Shown here: positions 59,917 through 64,000 of the stretch, piece after piece
Numbering within the stretch: the stretch's first letter is position 1
Layout: each line of letters opens with the position of its first letter
DNA from: a bacterium
GTDB lineage: Bacteria > RBG-13-66-14
Assembly: GCA_035528375.1 (NCBI GenBank)
Contig: DATKYS010000137.1
Coordinates: forward strand, 1-64,000
Length of the DNA stretch: 64,000 nucleotides
Direction of reading: 5' to 3'
Program-made: the position numbers and the translations under genes
Notes under the pieces: generated by a model
Told to the model about the DNA's origin: nothing
Seen by the model: the letters and a program-made list of their open reading frames with translations, nothing else
Database searches by the model: none

Positions 59917-62745
59917 ATGGGAGAGAAGACCTATAAGGACTCGCTCAACCTGCCGGTTAGCGATTTCCCCATGCGGGCCGGTCTGCCCACGAGGGAGCCG
60001 GAAAGACTGGCCCACTGGGAGGAAATCGGCATCTACGCGTTGTTGCGGGAGAAAGCAAAGGGGAAGCCCTCCTACATCCTCCACGACGGGCCGCCGTACG
60101 CCAACGGCGAGGTTCACGCCGGAACCGCGCTGAACAAAGTCCTCAAGGACGTCATCGTCAAGTACAAGTCCATGCGCGGTTTCGACACCCCCTACGTGCC
60201 TGGCTGGGACTGCCACGGCATGCCCATCGAGCACAAGGTGGCCCGGGAGCTGGGTGATAAATTCCGCGAGATGTCCATCGGCGACGTGCGCCGGGAGTGC
60301 AGAAAATTCGCGCTCGGTTTCGTGGACACCATGCGCGGCCAGTTCAAGCGCCTGGGCGTCTTCGGCCTCTGGGAGAGGCCCTACCTGACCCTGGACCGCG
60401 ATTACGAGGCCACGGTGCTCGATGCCTTCCGGGGGCTGGTGGAGAAGGGTTACGTCTACAAGGGGCTCCGCCCTGTGTTCTGGTGCGCCAGTTGCGAGAC
60501 GGCGCTGGCCGACGCCGAGGTGGAGTATAAAGACCACTCCAGCCACTCCATCTACGTCCGCTTCCCGGTCGTCCGCGATCCGGACGGTGTTTTCTCGGGG
60601 GGCCACGACGGCGCGTACGCCCTCATCTGGACCACCACCCCCTGGACCCTGCCGGCCAACGTGGCGGTGGCGGTTCACCCCCGGCTGCGCTACCTGGTGG
60701 TGGAGCACTCGGGGGAGCGCTACCTCATCGCCGAGGGGCTTTTTGGCCAGGTCTGTCGTGACCTGGGGTGGAGCGGGGTGAAAGAGGTTCATGCGCTCAT
60801 GGGTGAGGAGCTTTTACGACTGGTGTGCCGCCACCCCTTCCTGGAGCGTGATTCCGTCTTCGTGCCCGCAGACTACGTCACCCTGGAGCAGGGTACGGGG
60901 CTGGTCCACACCGCCCCGGGGCACGGGGCCGAGGACTTCCACACCGGGCGGGAGCACGATCTGCCGGTGCTGGTGCCGGTGGACCACGCCGGGCGCTTCA
61001 CCGACGAGGTTGGGCTCTGGGCCGGCATGAACGTCTTCGAGGCCAACGGGCCCATCCTCGAGCACATGCGCGGCAACGGCTCGCTCCTTTACGCCGGGGA
61101 GCTCGTCCACTCCTACCCCCACTGCTGGCGCTGCAAGGAGCCGGTGATATTCCGCGCCACCGAACAGTGGTTCCTGGACGTGGACCACGACGACCTGCGG
61201 AAGCGGTGCCTGGAGGTGGTGGATCGGGTTGACTGGGTCCCGGTCTGGGGGCGGGAGCGCATGGCCAGCATGCTCGAGCTGCGCCCGGACTGGTGCCTCT
61301 CCCGCCAGCGGAGATGGGGGGTGCCGATTCCCGGACTCTACTGCACCGTGTGCGGCGAGCTGGTGCTGGACGCGCGGGTGGCCGCCCTGGCCCGGGACCT
61401 CGCGGCCGAGAAGGGCTCGGACGCCTGGTTCACCGAGCCCATCGAGAGCCTCGTCCCACCGGGGCTGGTCTGTCCGAAGTGCGGCGCCGGGGGCTTCAGG
61501 CGCGAGACCGACATCCTCGACGTCTGGTTCGAGAGCGGTGTGAGCCACCTCGCCGTCCTCAAGCGCGCCCAGGACGGCCTCGTCTGGCCCTCGGACATGT
61601 ACCTGGAGGGGAGCGACCAGTACCGCGGCTGGTTCCAGGTCTCGCTCCTGACCGGCATGGCCCTGAAGGGCGAGCCGCCCTACGGCCGGGTGCTGACGCA
61701 CGGGTGGGTGCTGGACGCCCTAGGCCGGGCGATGCACAAGAGCCTCGGCAACGCCATCCTGCCCGAGACCATCATCGGTGAATACGGCGCCGACATCCTG
61801 CGCCTGTGGGCCACGTCGGCCGATTACAAGAGCGACATCAGCCTGGGGGATGAGGTACTCAGGCGGAACACCGACGCCTATCGCCGCATCCGCAACACCT
61901 GGCGCTTCCTCCTGGGCAACCTCCACGATTTCGACCCGACCGCGGATGCGGTGGCCGAGTCAGAACTTTTCGAGATAGACCGCTGGGCGCTGCACCGGCT
62001 GGCCGAGGTGGCGGACAGGGTGACGAAGGCTTACGAGAACCTGGAATTTTACCGGGTGTACCACCTCGTCTACAACTTCTGCACGGTGGACCTGTCGGCA
62101 GTGTACCTGGACGTGCTGAAGGACCGGCTGTACTGTTCGGCCGCGGATTCACCCGAGCGCCGGGCGGCCCAGACCGCGCTCTTCGTCATCGCCGACGCGC
62201 TGGCCCGGCTGACGGCGCCGATTCTCGTCTTCACCGCCGAGGAGCTCTGGGAGCAGTTGCCCGGCGAGCGTGAGGCGTCGGTCCACCTGGCCGACTGGCC
62301 GGACTTGTCCGAGTGGATAAACGAAAAGATAGCCAAGCGGTGGGAGCACCTATTACTGACGAGGGATGGAACTCCGGGATTCAACACCTGGATGGAGGAG
62401 TTCAGGTCTGCCGGGCGCAACTCTCTTGAGGCCGCGGTGGAGCTGATCCCTCAGGAGCGAGGAACCTATGAGAGGTTGAAAGAATGTGGTGAGAAAAACT
62501 TGATGGACCTGTTCATCGTCTCCTCACTGGCAATCCATGAGCCGGCCGATGAAACCGGTGAGGAGATAAACTCACCGTGGATTCAGTACACTCTCGATGG
62601 CGTGAACTACGTTATCGGTTTGAAAATAACCGAGGCCGAAGGCGACAAGTGCCCGCGCTGCTGGCACGTCGAGACGCTGGTGCCGGGCCTGCCCGGGGAG
62701 CCTGAGGTCTGCCGCCGCTGCGCCCGCGAGCTGGGGGTGGGCTGA
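59917..62745 (+). CDS. ileS: Isoleucyl-tRNA synthetase
   Basis: 942 residues. Class I synthetase with HDGPPYANGEVHAGTALNKV (the HIGH region, here HAGT) and GRAMHKSLGNAI (the KMSKS region, reading AMHKS). YVPGWDCHGMPIEHKV and the editing-domain WTTTPWTLPAN are as expected. The C-terminal zinc finger CPRCWHVE ... CRRCA closes it. DNA for residues about 810-900 is less GC-rich than the rest. Its stop TGA shares one base with the ATG of lspA. Confidence 0.96.
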   Translation: MGEKTYKDSLNLPVSDFPMRAGLPTREPERLAHWEEIGIYALLREKAKGKPSYILHDGPPYANGEVHAGTALNKVLKDVIVKYKSMRGFDTPYVPGWDCHGMPIEHKVARELGDKFREMSIGDVRRECRKFALGFVDTMRGQFKRLGVFGLWERPYLTLDRDYEATVLDAFRGLVEKGYVYKGLRPVFWCASCETALADAEVEYKDHSSHSIYVRFPVVRDPDGVFSGGHDGAYALIWTTTPWTLPANVAVAVHPRLRYLVVEHSGERYLIAEGLFGQVCRDLGWSGVKEVHALMGEELLRLVCRHPFLERDSVFVPADYVTLEQGTGLVHTAPGHGAEDFHTGREHDLPVLVPVDHAGRFTDEVGLWAGMNVFEANGPILEHMRGNGSLLYAGELVHSYPHCWRCKEPVIFRATEQWFLDVDHDDLRKRCLEVVDRVDWVPVWGRERMASMLELRPDWCLSRQRRWGVPIPGLYCTVCGELVLDARVAALARDLAAEKGSDAWFTEPIESLVPPGLVCPKCGAGGFRRETDILDVWFESGVSHLAVLKRAQDGLVWPSDMYLEGSDQYRGWFQVSLLTGMALKGEPPYGRVLTHGWVLDALGRAMHKSLGNAILPETIIGEYGADILRLWATSADYKSDISLGDEVLRRNTDAYRRIRNTWRFLLGNLHDFDPTADAVAESELFEIDRWALHRLAEVADRVTKAYENLEFYRVYHLVYNFCTVDLSAVYLDVLKDRLYCSAADSPERRAAQTALFVIADALARLTAPILVFTAEELWEQLPGEREASVHLADWPDLSEWINEKIAKRWEHLLLTRDGTPGFNTWMEEFRSAGRNSLEAAVELIPQERGTYERLKECGEKNLMDLFIVSSLAIHEPADETGEEINSPWIQYTLDGVNYVIGLKITEAEGDKCPRCWHVETLVPGLPGEPEVCRRCARELGVG

Positions 62746-63269
62746 TGCCCTGGCCGGGGTGGAAATCCTTCGGGGAAACGCTGAAGGGACGGAGCCTGGC
62801 GCTCTGGCTCGCTCTGGTGGCGCTCGTCATTGATCAGGCGTCCAAGATCGCCATCACGCTGACCATTCCTCAGCGTCACGGTGTGATAGTCATTCCCGGT
62901 TTCTTCAACCTGGTGCACGGTCAGAACTCCGGCGTGGTTTGGGGATTCATGCGGGGCGTGCCGGGCATGGCCTACGTCTTCATGGCGATCCAGGCCCTGG
63001 TCTCCCTGGCTATGGTCGCCTGGCTCGGCCTGGGCCGGGATATCAGCAAGCTGCAGCTCTGGGGCTTCGGTTTCATCCTGGGCGGGGCGCTCGGCAACCT
63101 CGTGGACCGCATCCGCCTGGGCGGCGTGGTGGATTTTCTGGACTTCAAGTTCGGCAGCTTCACCTGGCCGACCTTCAACGCGGCCGACACCTGCGTGGTG
63201 GTGGGGGTCGGGCTCGTCATCCTCAGCCTCATCATCGCCGAGGTTCGCTCGCACAAAAAAAAGACGTAG
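62745..63269 (+). CDS. lspA: Lipoprotein signal peptidase
   Basis: 174 residues with four hydrophobic helices. The catalytic Asp pair lies in GNLVDRIRLGGVVDFLDF and WPTFNAADTCVVVG, the signature of aspartic signal peptidase II. It removes signal peptides of lipoproteins after lipid attachment, and would process the many lipoproteins in this window. Directly coupled to ileS (TGATG), the classical arrangement. Confidence 0.95.
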   Translation: MPWPGWKSFGETLKGRSLALWLALVALVIDQASKIAITLTIPQRHGVIVIPGFFNLVHGQNSGVVWGFMRGVPGMAYVFMAIQALVSLAMVAWLGLGRDISKLQLWGFGFILGGALGNLVDRIRLGGVVDFLDFKFGSFTWPTFNAADTCVVVGVGLVILSLIIAEVRSHKKKT

Positions 63270-63323
63270 GGGGGATTGCGCCGGGACGGGCTTCGGGATG
63301 CCTTTTCATCGTTCATGACTTTC

Positions 63324-63350
63324 GGGGGGGCTTGCCAAGGTCCCCCTTTT
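63324..63350 (+). terminator. Terminator of ileS-lspA
   Basis: GGGGG(G) / CCCCC stem around CTTGCCAAGG, which itself can pair, followed by T4. Confidence 0.6.
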
Positions 63351-63402
63351 GGTCTATATATTAAGTGGGTGTTAATCCGGTTAAGAATTTCCTCCGGTCC
63401 TA

Positions 63403-63431
63403 TTGTCCTTGCCACGGCGCTGTGTTAGACT
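63403..63431 (+). promoter_or_regulatory. Possible promoter of the partial M23-like gene
   Basis: TTGTCC (63403-63408), 17-base spacer, TAGACT (63426-63431). Confidence 0.4.
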
Positions 63432-63495
63432 TGACGGTAATCTAGGGATTGGGCACTCGGCCTGGGAGCGGGATAGATCCAACTGGGATGCGACG

Positions 63496-64000
63496 TTGAA
63501 GCTCCGGGGATTCACGATTCTGGTGGAGAACCACCGCGGACGGGATATCCGCCGTTCCCGGCTTTCCGCCACGCTCCTCACCTTCGTGGGGGTCCTGGTT
63601 CTGGCCGCAATAACCGGCGTCGTCATCTTCGCCTTCCTCTACTTCGTCCGCCTCTCCGAGCACGGGGAGCTCCTCCGCCTGACATACCGCGACATCCGCC
63701 AACGGCAGAGCCTCAACCGAGGCAAGGATCAGCTCCGGTACATGGTGGATGAGGCGACGGAACTGGAAGGGATCAACGACGCCGTGCGGCTGGTGCGCGG
63801 TTTTTCCCCCGGCCTGCCTGACGAGACCGGCATCGGCGGTCCCGAGCTCGGTCAGGCACTGACCGAGGGCAACCAACTGAAGGTCGAGGTTCTGCAGGCG
63901 CGGGCCATTCTCGACCGCCAGGTGAACCAGTTCGATGAACTGGTCCGGCTGACCCGTGGGCAGGAGGACATGCTGGTCCACTTCCCCTCGATCAACCCCG
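63496..64000 (+). CDS. M23-peptidase-like membrane protein, 5' part only
   Basis: 168 codons up to the window edge with no stop, from a TTG start (no clear Shine-Dalgarno; no better in-frame start seen). A basic N-terminus leads to one hydrophobic helix (about 28-50), then helical coiled-coil-like sequence. GIGGPELGQALTEG and the final FPSINP match, in the same order, GIGGVELGRAIA and TPSIKP of the M23 peptidase at 47938-48912, where the second block opens the peptidase domain. It is therefore a paralogue whose peptidase domain would begin just beyond the window. Confidence 0.7.
   Translation, partial: MKLRGFTILVENHRGRDIRRSRLSATLLTFVGVLVLAAITGVVIFAFLYFVRLSEHGELLRLTYRDIRQRQSLNRGKDQLRYMVDEATELEGINDAVRLVRGFSPGLPDETGIGGPELGQALTEGNQLKVEVLQARAILDRQVNQFDELVRLTRGQEDMLVHFPSINP

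Overview
The window reads as an ordinary chromosomal segment of a GC-rich, didermic (Gram-negative-type) bacterium. Seen directly: Kdo synthesis genes (kdsA, kdsC, kdsD), lspA, a class A penicillin-binding protein, an O-antigen-ligase-like protein, an AsmA-like protein, many lipoproteins, a secreted M14 peptidase with a C-terminal sorting-type domain, and a DUF5683 protein. The last two are common in the FCB group and allied candidate phyla. The habit of filling gaps with short hairpin repeats (TAGGGGC...GCCCCTA ends) recalls candidate phyla such as Coatesbacteria, but I can only offer that as a weak inference. No rRNA, transposase, phage or plasmid gene is visible. Starts include ATG, GTG and TTG, and readable sigma70-type promoters (TTGACA, 17 bp, TATAAT-like) precede many genes.

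Layout. 1-6.2 kb: ABC-F ATPase behind a leader with an attenuator-like terminator, a secreted two-repeat protein, a zinc-ribbon/TPR protein, an acetyltransferase, and a minus-strand operon of a UspA-like protein, a lipoprotein and a 59-residue membrane protein. 6.2-12 kb: two membrane proteins, then an orphan ParA-type ATPase, a PH-domain membrane protein, a zinc-ribbon/GYF-like protein and an AsmA-like protein. 12-16.8 kb: a three-unit CRISPR-like repeat running into the start of suhB, then an SH3/TPR lipoprotein, rsmE, a HIT protein, a LipM-type acyltransferase and a SurA-like lipoprotein. 16.8-25 kb: radical SAM protein, M14 peptidase, NtrC-family regulator, branched-chain aminotransferase, a small coiled-coil lipoprotein and LysM protein followed by three near-identical terminators, and tRNA-Val(GAC). 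25-36.5 kb: secreted amidotransferase-fold protein, DUF488, HtrA with a mono-haem cytochrome, a low-GC TPR membrane protein, pyruvate phosphate dikinase, SGNH lipoprotein, glutamate dehydrogenase, a small lipoprotein whose start region resembles that of gdhA, and a beta-propeller protein.

36.5-49 kb: class V aminotransferase with serA (serine synthesis), a large TPR protein, glutamine synthetase, then coaBC, uracil-DNA glycosylase, kdsA, kdsC, a decayed DUF3800 gene and kdsD, ending with an M23 endopeptidase. 49-64 kb: EamA transporter, gyrB downstream of a DUF5683 gene, PBP1A, DUF4287/DUF5655 protein, AMIN-SH3-NlpC/P60 hydrolase, O-antigen-ligase-like protein, ileS-lspA, and a second M23-type protein cut by the window edge.

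Themes: nitrogen and carbon flow (gdhA, glnA, ppdK, ilvE, serA) and envelope construction (Kdo, peptidoglycan synthesis and remodelling, lipoprotein processing). The least explained parts are the CRISPR-like repeat at suhB, the ABC-F leader, the ParA/PH/zinc-ribbon cluster, the duplicated gdhA start region and the modular hairpin repeats.
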